A program made the position numbers and the translations under genes. The notes under the pieces were generated by a model. That model saw only the letters and a list, made by a program, of their open reading frames with translations. It was not told the origin of the DNA and did no database searches. 27,264 bases of DNA from JBCCTX01 sp964468435. GTDB lineage: Bacteria > Bacteroidota > Bacteroidia > J057. Where the stretch lies: assembly GCA_964468435.1 (NCBI GenBank), contig CAYXVE010000062.1:1-27264 (forward strand), written 5' to 3'. This document shows positions 15,683 to 23,202 of the stretch, piece by piece; within the stretch, counting starts at the first letter, position 1, and every line of letters starts with the position of its first letter.

Positions 15683-16250
15683 TTTAATGTAAAAATAAAT
15701 GTTCAGTATATAATACTAACTTAATTTACGGATTAATGAGACGATAAGTTGTCTATTTATAGAGTTCCTTTATAAAAGGTTCCAATCAGAATATCTAATT
15801 TTGAAGGTTCTTCAACCCTTTGAGTGGTTGGGCATTACGATTTATATGTATAAATAATATTTGGGAGAAGTCAGGTTGTCATTTTACAGCATTTCATCTG
15901 ACAGATTGCTTATTTCACAAACCCGCCAGCCCATTGACAGCCCCCCTTGTGCAAAGCACTATCCAACGAAGGGGGCAGGATGGGGGAATATTGGGTACAT
16001 GTTCCAAACACGCTTCCTTTACATGGAATGTACGGTGGGTCAAAGAGGGCAGAATGTCGAAATGAGAAATTCGAGGGGTAAGAATTGGGGGGGGCAGTAA
16101 ATATCCATCATGTGATCAACGGGCTGTTATCATTTACTTTTAAATATGGCGAGGTACTTATGCCTACCGTTTATCTCTGCATGATAATTTCATAAAAAAA
16201 AGCAATGAGTTGTTCAAGCGGGAGCTAATTTGTAACTTAAATATATTTAT
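15683..16250. other. Gene-free stretch between divergent infC and metalloprotease genes
   Basis: No convincing gene is present. Short open frames here lack recognisable motifs or start signals. The stretch contains a TAATTTTG box on the plus strand (15796-15803), an inverted repeat CCCCCTT/AAGGGGG (15942-15948 and 15969-15975), a second imperfect inverted repeat (15995-16006 and 16024-16033), and a run of eight G near 16090. The G/C-rich part (about 15925-16100) contrasts with its A/T-rich surroundings and could be a degenerate interspersed repeat. Promoters for infC and for the metalloprotease must lie here, but I cannot place them firmly. Confidence 0.5.
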
Positions 16251-17801
16251 ATGAGTCTGGGTATGGTGTTGAGAAAAAGACTACATATCTGTCTGTTTTT
16301 GATAATCGAACTGCTTCATGTGAGCATTTCAGCACAAGATTTGCGTAGGAAATATGGAATTGGGGAATGGTTTAAAGTAACAGGTGACGAATGGGTACAT
16401 CAAAATATTCCATCCATCATACCTCATATTCAATCCTGGGATACGGCGGATAATATCATTACCTTACCCATTATCTTGCATGTGATTCATCAGGGATCTG
16501 AGCCAGGTACAGGACAGAATATTGCCAGCTCCAGAATCTTGTCCCAGTTGGAAGTTCTTCATGAAGACTTCCGGCGAATCCCCGGTACCTTTGGATTCAA
16601 CGATCATCCTGATGGAGCAGATACTGAAATTGAATTCTGCCTGGCCCAACTGGGGCCGACTGGATTTCCATTGCAAGAACCTGGAGTAGACAGGGTTGAC
16701 GCTCAGTTACTCGGTTTATCCACGCCTCCTTACGAACCTGCCTACATCGATTCGTTGATCAAACCGCTAACCATCTGGGATCCTCAAAAATATCTAAATA
16801 TCTGGGTGCTGGATCTTAAGGAATTCAGAGGTCTTGCCCAGTTTCCAGATAGCTCTGGGCTAAGTCTGCTGGCACCAGAAAATGGCCCAGATAGTACGGA
16901 TGGTATTATCATCGATACAGAAGAGTGGGGTAGATTTGCTGAAAATTCAGGGCGAACAGCTACGCATGAAATAGGACATTATCTGGGATTGATACATACC
17001 TGGGGAAATTCTTCTGATTGTAGTATCGACGATGGTTGCGAGGATACACCTCCCTCCAACGAAGCAACGCTATTCTGTCCCGTAGGTAAATCTACCTGTG
17101 ATACACCAGATATGATCGAAAATTACATGGATTTTACAGATGGTTCCTGCCAGAATATTTTTACCCAATGCCAAAAACTGCGAATGAGAACGGTTCTGAA
17201 ACGCTCTCCTAACCGACATTCTCTGACTTATTCTCCCGTTTGTATTATTCCTGAATCTGCCCCCGAAGCATTATTTTCCTTTTCATTCATCCAAACAGGA
17301 TCATGTGGAGATATCCTTCAGTTTCATGACCTTTCCTCCAATGATCCGTTTAGCTGGAAGTGGGATTTTGGAAATGGTACCACAGCCGATGTCCCAGACC
17401 CTTTGGTCCAATATAAAGAAACTGGAGTATACCAAGTTACACTGGAGGTGGAAAATTTCCTGGGCAAAAGTGTTTATATTGAGGAAATAGTAGTTTGCCT
17501 GATTGACAATACTTCACAAGATATATCGGAAAATGTGGAGTTTTTTTCCATTGCCCCCAACCCGGTTGAGAACCGCCTTGCGCTTAATGCTCATTTTTCC
17601 CACCCCATACCGCTCAATATCCAGCTCAAAGACCTGACTGGTAGGACTATGGCAAATATCTATGAAGGCATTGTTCCCGCTGGCCCCTTTGATCTTCATT
17701 GGTTTATTCCTGCAGGACTTCCACCTGGGATATACCTCATACACTGGCATACACGCCATCAACAAACCATACAAAAGGTGATGCTGGCAGGTAATAGATA
17801 G
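16251..17801 (+). CDS. Secreted M43 (pappalysin-like) metalloprotease with PKD domain and T9SS signal
   Basis: The 516-residue protein has a signal peptide (about 1-29), a metallopeptidase domain (about 70-330), a PKD domain (about 337-415; WKWDFGNGTT at 369-378) and a type A T9SS C-terminal sorting domain (about 430-516; FFSIAPNPVENRL and GLPPGIYLIHW). The zinc site HEIGHYLGLIH (239-249) is the HExxHxxGxxH of metzincins, with the Met-turn at Met293 (ENYMDF). Paired Cys residues (C257, C263, C276, C283) near the active site are typical of the M43 group. It should pass through the Sec and type IX systems and be released or anchored on the cell surface, where it cuts proteins. A second in-frame ATG four codons downstream (16263) is an equally good start. 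The gene is monocistronic. Confidence 0.9.
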   Translation: MSLGMVLRKRLHICLFLIIELLHVSISAQDLRRKYGIGEWFKVTGDEWVHQNIPSIIPHIQSWDTADNIITLPIILHVIHQGSEPGTGQNIASSRILSQLEVLHEDFRRIPGTFGFNDHPDGADTEIEFCLAQLGPTGFPLQEPGVDRVDAQLLGLSTPPYEPAYIDSLIKPLTIWDPQKYLNIWVLDLKEFRGLAQFPDSSGLSLLAPENGPDSTDGIIIDTEEWGRFAENSGRTATHEIGHYLGLIHTWGNSSDCSIDDGCEDTPPSNEATLFCPVGKSTCDTPDMIENYMDFTDGSCQNIFTQCQKLRMRTVLKRSPNRHSLTYSPVCIIPESAPEALFSFSFIQTGSCGDILQFHDLSSNDPFSWKWDFGNGTTADVPDPLVQYKETGVYQVTLEVENFLGKSVYIEEIVVCLIDNTSQDISENVEFFSIAPNPVENRLALNAHFSHPIPLNIQLKDLTGRTMANIYEGIVPAGPFDLHWFIPAGLPPGIYLIHWHTRHQQTIQKVMLAGNR

Positions 17802-17865
17802 CTTCCTAAATAACCATTGTTGAGAAAATAACAGGAGGTAGGTTTTCTTACCTAAGGATATTGTT

Positions 17866-17873
17866 TAATTTTG
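17866..17873 (+). promoter_or_regulatory. Candidate -7 box (TAATTTTG) of the adk-obg-ruvC operon
   Basis: TAATTTTG matches TAnnTTTG and lies 61 bp before adk. A T-rich element sits about 20 nt upstream, overlapping a small inverted repeat AGGTA/TACCT that could be the end of the metalloprotease transcript. Confidence 0.45.
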
Positions 17874-17934
17874 AGCTTGGTCTAATACTATGATCCTACT
17901 ATGGCAAATTATACATACACACTAAATACTATAT

Positions 17935-18522
17935 ATGCTTAATCTTGTACTTTTTGGACCTCCTGGAGCAGGAAAAGGCACTCAGTCTGAACTCATTGTC
18001 CATAAATATCAGTTAGTACACCTCTCTACTGGAAATATGTTGAGAGCAGAGATTGCCTCTGGCTCTGAATTGGGGCAACAAGTCAAGTCCTTGATTGATC
18101 AGGGAAAACTGGTCAGTGATGAAATTGTCATTGAGTTGATTCGCAATCACCTTAGGGAAAGTCATCAAGCCTATGGATTTATTTTTGACGGATTTCCTCG
18201 TACCGTAGCCCAGGCACAGGCCCTCGACTCACTCATGGGAGAGCAGGGTACCTCAATCATCTGCATGATCAGCCTGGTCGTTAATGAAGAAGAACTGATA
18301 AAGCGCCTCCTGGAAAGGGGTAAACAGAAAGGCCGGAGTGATGATAATGTGGAGACCATCAAACTACGTATCCAGGAATATGAGGATAAGACTCTGCCGG
18401 TCGCAACGTATTACAGAGAGCAGAATAAACTATATGAAGTAAATGGCGTAGGTTCTATAGAGGAAATTAATCAAAGAATAGCGGAAATTCTGGATTCTTT
18501 TCTAGCAGAACAGGAAGCTTAA
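17935..18522 (+). CDS. adk: Adenylate kinase
   Basis: The 195-residue enzyme interconverts ATP plus AMP and two ADP in the cytoplasm. The P-loop GPPGAGKGT (8-16), the AMP-binding segment LVHLSTGNMLRAEI, DGFPRTVAQAQAL and the Arg-rich LERGKQKGRSDDN are all present. The LID is short and has no Cys cluster, so this is the short, zinc-free form, as in other Bacteroidota. It is the first gene of a tight cluster with obg (5-bp gap) and ruvC. Nothing unusual is seen. Confidence 0.97.
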   Translation: MLNLVLFGPPGAGKGTQSELIVHKYQLVHLSTGNMLRAEIASGSELGQQVKSLIDQGKLVSDEIVIELIRNHLRESHQAYGFIFDGFPRTVAQAQALDSLMGEQGTSIICMISLVVNEEELIKRLLERGKQKGRSDDNVETIKLRIQEYEDKTLPVATYYREQNKLYEVNGVGSIEEINQRIAEILDSFLAEQEA

Positions 18523-18527
18523 AATAC

Positions 18528-19541
18528 ATGACTTCTTCTTTTATAGATCACGTAATCATCCATTTGCAAAGTGGGAAGGGTGGAAGCGGTGTTGTATCGT
18601 GGAGGAGGGAAAAATATGTTCCCAAAGGGGGACCTGATGGCGGAGATGGCGGAGATGGAGGAAGTGTGATCGTAAAAGCCAATCCTCAACTTTGGACGCT
18701 GTTGGATCTGCGATATCGAAAATTTATCAAGGCTGAATCTGGCAAGGATGGAGCAGGTAATAATAAAAAGGGTAAAACCGGCAAAGATGAAATCCTGGAG
18801 GTTCCACTGGGTACGGTGATCAAAAATGCCGAAACAGATGAAGTACTGGGGGAAATTATAGAAGAGCATGATGAATGGGTGGTATTGCATGGAGGAAGTG
18901 GAGGAAAGGGTAATGCTGCATTCAAATCCTCAACCAACCAGGCACCTGATTACGCGAGACCGGGAGCAGAAGCGGGTGAACTGACCATAATCCTGGAACT
19001 CAAAGTGTTGGCCGATGTAGGTCTGGTAGGTTTCCCCAATGCGGGAAAATCTACTTTACTCTCTGTTTTAAGTGAGGCCAAGCCTAAGATTGCAGATTAT
19101 GCCTTTACGACCCTGGTTCCTAATCTGGGTATCGTAAGATATAAAGGTTATCAGTCTTTTGTGATTGCAGACATACCCGGCATCATCGAGGGGGCACATG
19201 AAGGTAAAGGTCTGGGACTACAATTTTTGCGCCACATAGAACGAAATAGTGTCCTGCTATTTATGATCCCTGCAGATGCCCATGATATTCAACAGCAATA
19301 TCAAATACTCCTCCAGGAAGTTGCTGCCTACAATAAGGATCTGCTCCATAAACCGCGTCTGCTGGCGATCTCCAAGAGTGATATGCTGGATACGGAGCTG
19401 AAGCGGGAAATAGAGCATACACTTCCCATGGGCATAGATCATGTATTTGTTTCTGCAATAGCACAGAAAGGATTGGGTACACTCGAAGATAAACTGTGGA
19501 AATTGATACACGATCCTGAGCCTGTTGCAAAGAACTCTTAG
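18528..19541 (+). CDS. obg: Obg/CgtA family GTPase
   Basis: Residues 1-158 form the Gly-rich Obg fold (FIDHVIIHLQSGKGGSG, GGPDGGDGGDGGSV). The GTPase domain follows, with G1 GFPNAGKS (168-175), switch I FTT (193-195), G3 DIPG (215-218) and G5 SAI (309-311). The G4 motif reads SKSD (282-285) instead of NKxD, a change also known from other Obg proteins. There is no C-terminal OCT domain; the protein stops after the G domain at 337 residues. Obg proteins bind the 50S subunit and act in ribosome maturation and stress control. The gene lies between adk and ruvC with gaps of 5 and 11 bp, so all three are probably one transcript. Confidence 0.96.
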   Translation: MTSSFIDHVIIHLQSGKGGSGVVSWRREKYVPKGGPDGGDGGDGGSVIVKANPQLWTLLDLRYRKFIKAESGKDGAGNNKKGKTGKDEILEVPLGTVIKNAETDEVLGEIIEEHDEWVVLHGGSGGKGNAAFKSSTNQAPDYARPGAEAGELTIILELKVLADVGLVGFPNAGKSTLLSVLSEAKPKIADYAFTTLVPNLGIVRYKGYQSFVIADIPGIIEGAHEGKGLGLQFLRHIERNSVLLFMIPADAHDIQQQYQILLQEVAAYNKDLLHKPRLLAISKSDMLDTELKREIEHTLPMGIDHVFVSAIAQKGLGTLEDKLWKLIHDPEPVAKNS

Positions 19542-19552
19542 CTCTTCACACA

Positions 19553-20137
19553 ATGGAAAAACAGACAACACCCGCTCAACGCATCATACTAGGTATAGAC
19601 CCTGGTACCAGCATTACCGGATATGGAATTATCCATTGTCAGGGAAAACACATGAAGCTTATTACCTATGGGGTGATCCAGCTCGGAAAGCAGCAGGTGC
19701 CTCATCCGGTGAAGCTCAAAAAAATCTTTGATCGCGTCGATGGACTGATCCAGGAGTTTCAGCCATCTGAAATGGCGCTGGAGGCGCCATTTCATGGCAA
19801 AAACATTCAGGCGATGCTTAAGCTAGGACGTGCTCAGGGAATTGCTATGGCAGCAGGTTTGGTCAACAACCTGGAAATCTTTGAGTATGCGCCCCGCAAG
19901 GTCAAGATGGCTGTTACTGGCAACGGTACTGCCAGCAAATTACAAATATGTAAAACCTTGGAATCTATCCTCGATTTCAAAATGGCAGAGAAATTTCTCG
20001 ACGCTACGGACGGCCTCTCCGTCGCTGTGTGCCATTTTCACCAGTCCCGCATTGCTATCGCCGGTGCGCAGAAATCCCACAAAGATTGGTCCTCATTCAT
20101 CGCCCAAAATCCTAGACGCATCCGCAAACGCCGGTAA
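19553..20137 (+). CDS. ruvC: Crossover junction endodeoxyribonuclease RuvC
   Basis: The 194-residue product resolves Holliday junctions by paired nicks. Four acidic active-site residues can be placed: Asp16 in LGIDPGTSITGYG, Glu77 in ALEAPF, and Asp150 and Asp153 in FLDATDGLSVAVCH. The middle segment (FHGKNIQAMLKLGRAQG, VKMAVTGNGTASK) is typical of the family. A short basic tail (RRIRKRR) ends the protein. It is the third gene of the adk-obg-ruvC cluster and converges with the methyltransferase gene. ruvA and ruvB are not in the window. Confidence 0.95.
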   Translation: MEKQTTPAQRIILGIDPGTSITGYGIIHCQGKHMKLITYGVIQLGKQQVPHPVKLKKIFDRVDGLIQEFQPSEMALEAPFHGKNIQAMLKLGRAQGIAMAAGLVNNLEIFEYAPRKVKMAVTGNGTASKLQICKTLESILDFKMAEKFLDATDGLSVAVCHFHQSRIAIAGAQKSHKDWSSFIAQNPRRIRKRR

Positions 20138-20157
20138 GTCCAGGGCATGTCTTGGAC
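20138..20157. terminator. Possible terminator between ruvC and methyltransferase gene
   Basis: GTCCAGGG and TCTTGGAC form an 8-bp stem (two G-T pairs) around CATG, right after the ruvC stop. A T-rich stretch (20167-20171) follows at some distance, so its strength is doubtful. Confidence 0.4.
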
Positions 20158-20173
20158 CTATCAACATTTTTAT

Positions 20174-20764
20174 TTATGGTCTGTCCCTTTTGACTGCCAT
20201 CACAATCCCGGTAGACCAATTCAAGCTAGTAATTATCAATTCCTCCCTTTTTTCCAGGTCAGCTACCAGCTTCTTCACTTTTTCAGCATGGCCCTCAGGC
20301 CAGTTTGGCTGAGGAAGCATATCATCAATGATGTAAATTCCGCCAGGCTTCAATAGATTCAGTACCTCATCCAGTTCACTGTATTTACCCGGCCAAGCAT
20401 CAGCAAAGACCAGATCATATGGTGATCCATGATAACTGCGCAACCATGCTGAACCATCTGTACAAAGCAGTTCGACCCGGTCATCCTGTTGAAAGAAATT
20501 CTCTGCGATTGTCATTATTTCAGGGTCATTGTCGATGGAAATCAACCTCGATTGCTGGTCTATACCATCCGCTATCCAGGACAGCGCTAGTCCAGTGCCT
20601 GTACCTAGTTCCAGAAAGCGTCCTGCTGGTTTGGAAGCTACAAGCGTTCGCAATAACGAGCACATGTGAATATCCGAAGCCATCGAAAAGCCGATTTCTT
20701 CAGTCTTTCTGAGAATTTCCGGGTATAGTCCTGGGATTTGATTAGAAGAAATTAAATCTACCAT
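20174..20764 (-). CDS. SAM-dependent O-methyltransferase-like protein
   Basis: The 196-residue protein has the class I methyltransferase fold: motif I FLELGTGTGLAL (50-61), the acidic end of strand 2 in ISIDNDPEIM (Asp78), YDLVFADAWPGKYSELD (motif IV) and LKPGGIYIIDDM. The arrangement resembles the O-methyltransferase / Methyltransf_24 group (caffeoyl-CoA-like small enzymes). The substrate cannot be read from the sequence. No signal peptide is present. It is a single gene, convergent with ruvC and separated by 200 bp from the HIT gene upstream. Confidence 0.82.
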   Translation of the reverse strand: MVDLISSNQIPGLYPEILRKTEEIGFSMASDIHMCSLLRTLVASKPAGRFLELGTGTGLALSWIADGIDQQSRLISIDNDPEIMTIAENFFQQDDRVELLCTDGSAWLRSYHGSPYDLVFADAWPGKYSELDEVLNLLKPGGIYIIDDMLPQPNWPEGHAEKVKKLVADLEKREELIITSLNWSTGIVMAVKRDRP

Positions 20765-20872
20765 CTGGTTTTTGTAAATACGATAATACGTATCTGAGTT
20801 TATTTCTTGAAATTGATACCCTTAAACGAGGCGATTTTTAAGCTTGCTTGTCCCGTTGCTCAGGATAATAAG

Positions 20873-20901
20873 ATTAATCGGGATGGTATTTATCGATTAA
20901 T
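20873..20901. repeat. Inverted repeat downstream of the HIT gene
   Basis: ATTAATCG (20873-20880) and CGATTAAT (20894-20901) are perfect 8-bp arms with a 13-nt loop. On the minus strand it lies about 65 nt after the HIT stop codon and may end that transcript, although only a loose T/A-rich tract follows. Confidence 0.4.
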
Positions 20902-20964
20902 GAGATTCCTCAAAGTGGGGAGATATGTAAGGTGTTACGTCGTCCCTATTCTGTAGTCTGTGAA

Positions 20965-21357
20965 CTATAAATTTCCCCGTATCTCTTGGGCAAGCTGCTC
21001 TAGCTCTTCAGGAGAAAAGCTCAGCTTGGGCTTTTCAAAACTCAAATCGCTAATTTGATTGATAGGAATCAGGTGTATATGCGTATGAGGTACTTCCAGA
21101 CCTATGACTGCCGTTCCGATACGCTTGCAGGGCACTGTGCGCTCAATGGCTGCAGCTACTTTGCGCGCAAAGACATGCAGGCCGATATACAGATCGTCCG
21201 GAAGATCAAATAGATAATCTATTTCCTTCTTGGGAATCGCGAGCGTATGCCCCCTGACAATAGGTTGAATATCCAGAAAAGCTATAAAATCCTCTGTTTC
21301 AGCTACCTTATAGCTGGGAATTTCACCTCGTACAATTTTGGTAAATATCGATGGCAT
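20965..21357 (-). CDS. HIT family hydrolase (Hint-like)
   Basis: The 130-residue cytoplasmic protein has the histidine triad PHTHIHLIPI (90-99) near its C terminus and the N-terminal signature SIFTKIVRGEIPSYKV with FLDIQPIVRGHTLAIPKK. These mark the HIT/HINT branch, which hydrolyses nucleotide phosphoramidates or related adenylated compounds. Length and motif order are standard. It lies 89 bp after greA on the same strand, but a terminator and a promoter candidate stand between them, so it probably has its own transcript. Confidence 0.93.
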   Translation of the reverse strand: MPSIFTKIVRGEIPSYKVAETEDFIAFLDIQPIVRGHTLAIPKKEIDYLFDLPDDLYIGLHVFARKVAAAIERTVPCKRIGTAVIGLEVPHTHIHLIPINQISDLSFEKPKLSFSPEELEQLAQEIRGNL

Positions 21358-21382
21358 AACAATCTATTCGTTAGTGAAAAAC

Positions 21383-21411
21383 AAAAAAAGGAAGCCTGCA
21401 TTTAGACTCCC
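21383..21411 (-). terminator. Rho-independent terminator of greA
   Basis: On the minus strand GGGAGTC and GGCTTCC pair over 7 bp (two G-T pairs) with an 8-nt loop, followed by seven T. It lies 36 bp after the greA stop. Confidence 0.75.
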
Positions 21412-21414
21412 TCT

Positions 21415-21422
21415 CAAAGGTA
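21415..21422 (-). promoter_or_regulatory. Candidate -7 box (TACCTTTG) of the HIT gene
   Basis: On the minus strand this reads TACCTTTG, the same octamer as in the tRNA-Val promoter. It sits directly before the greA terminator hairpin, so a HIT transcript would start within that hairpin. No clear TTG is seen at the -33 distance. Confidence 0.4.
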
Positions 21423-21446
21423 TATGTTTATGCTAAATTAATTTTG

Positions 21447-21923
21447 CTACCCACGAGTAATTTCAAGCACTTCAAACTGCATCGAACCCGCAGGAACTTT
21501 AATATCTATCACATCACCTACAGACTTTCCTAAGATAGCTTTCCCTACAGGAGATTTTATAGAGATTTTCCCTTGTTTTAAATTTGCCTCTTGCTCCGCC
21601 ACAAGAGTGTATTTCATTTCTTTTTTATTCTTCAAATTTTTCAACTTGACGGTTGATAGTATATATGCTTTACTAGTATCCAAATCGCCGTCCTCTATCA
21701 CTCTGGAATTGGCAATGATCGTTTCCAGTTTGGATATTTTTAGTTCGAGCAAGCCTTGGGCATCCTTTGCGGCATCATATTCTGCATTTTCACTCAAATC
21801 ACCCATCTCGCGGGCTTTCTGTATTTGTCTGGCAATCTCTTGGCGACCTTTGCCTTTCAATTTTTGAAGTTCATCCCGGAGCTTTTCGTATCCCTCCTGT
21901 GTTAAATAGGTCACTTCACTCAT
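21447..21923 (-). CDS. greA: Transcription elongation factor GreA
   Basis: The 158-residue product stimulates RNA cleavage by stalled RNA polymerase. The N-terminal coiled coil begins YLTQEGYEKLRDELQKLK, and its acidic tip MGDLSENAEYDAAKDAQ carries the Asp and Glu that reach into the polymerase channel. The C-terminal globular domain has the signature ISIKSPVGKAILGKSVGDV. Length is standard. It is transcribed divergently from the DUF4290-murA pair and has a long upstream region that contains a nested inverted repeat and a promoter candidate. Confidence 0.97.
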   Translation of the reverse strand: MSEVTYLTQEGYEKLRDELQKLKGKGRQEIARQIQKAREMGDLSENAEYDAAKDAQGLLELKISKLETIIANSRVIEDGDLDTSKAYILSTVKLKNLKNKKEMKYTLVAEQEANLKQGKISIKSPVGKAILGKSVGDVIDIKVPAGSMQFEVLEITRG

Positions 21924-22032
21924 AATACATCTTTCTTAAGGTGAAACATCTTCCTTAACCAAGGATTAAGCTCAAAATTGAACCACCTGGTAAGGTATTT
22001 TGTTAATAGTAAATTAATAGAATAAAAAGAAT

Positions 22033-22079
22033 CTCAATACCCCCTGGCTGGGACAGGGATGAAGGATCTTGGTATTGAG
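22033..22079. repeat. Nested inverted repeat in the greA upstream region
   Basis: Outer arms CTCAATACC (22033-22041) and GGTATTGAG (22071-22079) pair perfectly over 9 bp. Directly inside, CCCTG (22042-22046) and CAGGG (22054-22058) form a second stem. On the minus strand the structure is followed by ATTCTTTTTATT and lies 110 bp before greA, downstream of a promoter candidate, so it could act as a leader hairpin or attenuator. Confidence 0.5.
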
Positions 22080-22117
22080 CATCTTATTCATGAATTCTAA
22101 CTTTAATTAATAATATA

Positions 22118-22125
22118 CAAAAATA
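22118..22125 (-). promoter_or_regulatory. Candidate -7 box (TATTTTTG) of greA
   Basis: On the minus strand this reads TATTTTTG. A start just downstream would give greA a leader of about 190 nt containing the nested hairpin. No clear -33 TTG is seen. Confidence 0.35.
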
Positions 22126-22503
22126 ATATAGATCAGAATAAACTGACCCTGATAAAAATCTGTAAATGTTCGTTTATATTGCCGTCTACGAGCGATTTTC
22201 ACGCAGGTTACAGTGCTATACTATAATTGGTTGAACAGCGAATTGAGCATCTTTTCACAAACAACTATTGCAAAATAAGCAAATTTTATTGCATAAAACA
22301 AAATGCGGAAGCGCTTAGGTGTTTGAAATAAGTTAAAATAAATAGTTTGAAAATATCTGGTAGTATGAATGGATTTTAGCTATATTTACATCTAAAATCA
22401 TACCTATTGGCTACTCACAAAATTTTAAGTAATATTGTCATTTGACCTAGTACCTGCCTAATTAGTAAAATAACCAGATATTACTTTTTTATAAATTATT
22501 TAT
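22126..22503. other. Gene-free A/T-rich stretch before DUF4290 gene
   Basis: No open frame with coding character is visible. TATATTTA at 22381-22388 is one mismatch from TAnnTTTG and may be the -7 box for the DUF4290-murA transcript, with a leader of roughly 110 nt. Otherwise I see only A/T-rich sequence without strong repeats. Confidence 0.4.
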
Positions 22504-23136
22504 ATGAAATATAAAATTTCTGACACACCGCTTAAACTGAGAGAATACGGAAGGAATATACAGTCGATGGTAGAATATCTGAAAACAGTAGAAGACAGAG
22601 AAAAGCGGACACAAATGGCTCATGAAATCGTAGCAATCATGAGTAACCTTCAACCTCAGCTCAAAGAATTTCCGGATTATAAGCAAAAACTGTGGGACCA
22701 TCTTTTCGTCATCAGCGACTTTGAACTGGACGTTGATTCTCCCTATCCCATACCCGACGAATCGATTATCGCTCCTAGTAAAGATGAACGGATGGATTAC
22801 TATACGGGTAAACCTTCCTTCAGACAATATGGCCATAACATCGATCTCATGGTAGAATGTGCCTGTGAAATGGAAGAGGGAGAATCTAAAAAGAAATTTA
22901 TTAATCTCATCGCTAATACCATGAAACAGTTTTTGTGGAATATCGACCGAGAAACCACCCCTGAAACGGTCATTGCTGAACATATCAATGAAATCTCCAA
23001 AGGCAGATTGAAAATCAAAGGGGAGGATCTTACCATCCACAAAATCACAACGACCAGAAACACTTCCACTTCCAGAAGTAATGGTTCAAATAATGGGAAA
23101 AGAGGGGGCCGGAAAGGAAGAAAGAAAAAACACTAA
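22504..23136 (+). CDS. DUF4290 family protein
   Basis: The 210-residue protein is largely helical and charged, without signal peptide or membrane span. LREYGRNIQSMVEYL near the N terminus and FRQYGHNIDLMVECACE near the middle look like an internal repeat of the same helix. The segment FPDYKQKLWDHLFVISDF and the later TMKQFLWNIDRE are features I associate with DUF4290, a family found in Bacteroidota next to murA. The last 20 or so residues (GKRGGRKGRKKKH) form a strongly basic tail that may bind nucleic acid. murA follows after 66 bp on the same strand. Function is unknown; a link to cell-wall synthesis rests on gene order only. Confidence 0.8.
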   Translation: MKYKISDTPLKLREYGRNIQSMVEYLKTVEDREKRTQMAHEIVAIMSNLQPQLKEFPDYKQKLWDHLFVISDFELDVDSPYPIPDESIIAPSKDERMDYYTGKPSFRQYGHNIDLMVECACEMEEGESKKKFINLIANTMKQFLWNIDRETTPETVIAEHINEISKGRLKIKGEDLTIHKITTTRNTSTSRSNGSNNGKRGGRKGRKKKH

Positions 23137-23202
23137 TTTGGTTTAAAACTGATTCTTTTTTCAAATCACTGGTTTTGGTATTAAAAATAACCCAGTTTCC
23201 AA

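Noticed and set aside
15820..16100. Two overlapping open frames of about 80 codons on the plus strand
   Set aside because: They overlap in different frames, lie in a repeat-rich gap, and show no signal peptide, domain or start signal, although a TAATTTTG box lies upstream at 15796-15803.
22489..23040. Open frame of 183 codons opposite DUF4290
   Set aside because: Shadow of the plus-strand gene; no motifs, and its coding strand neighbour matches a conserved family next to murA.
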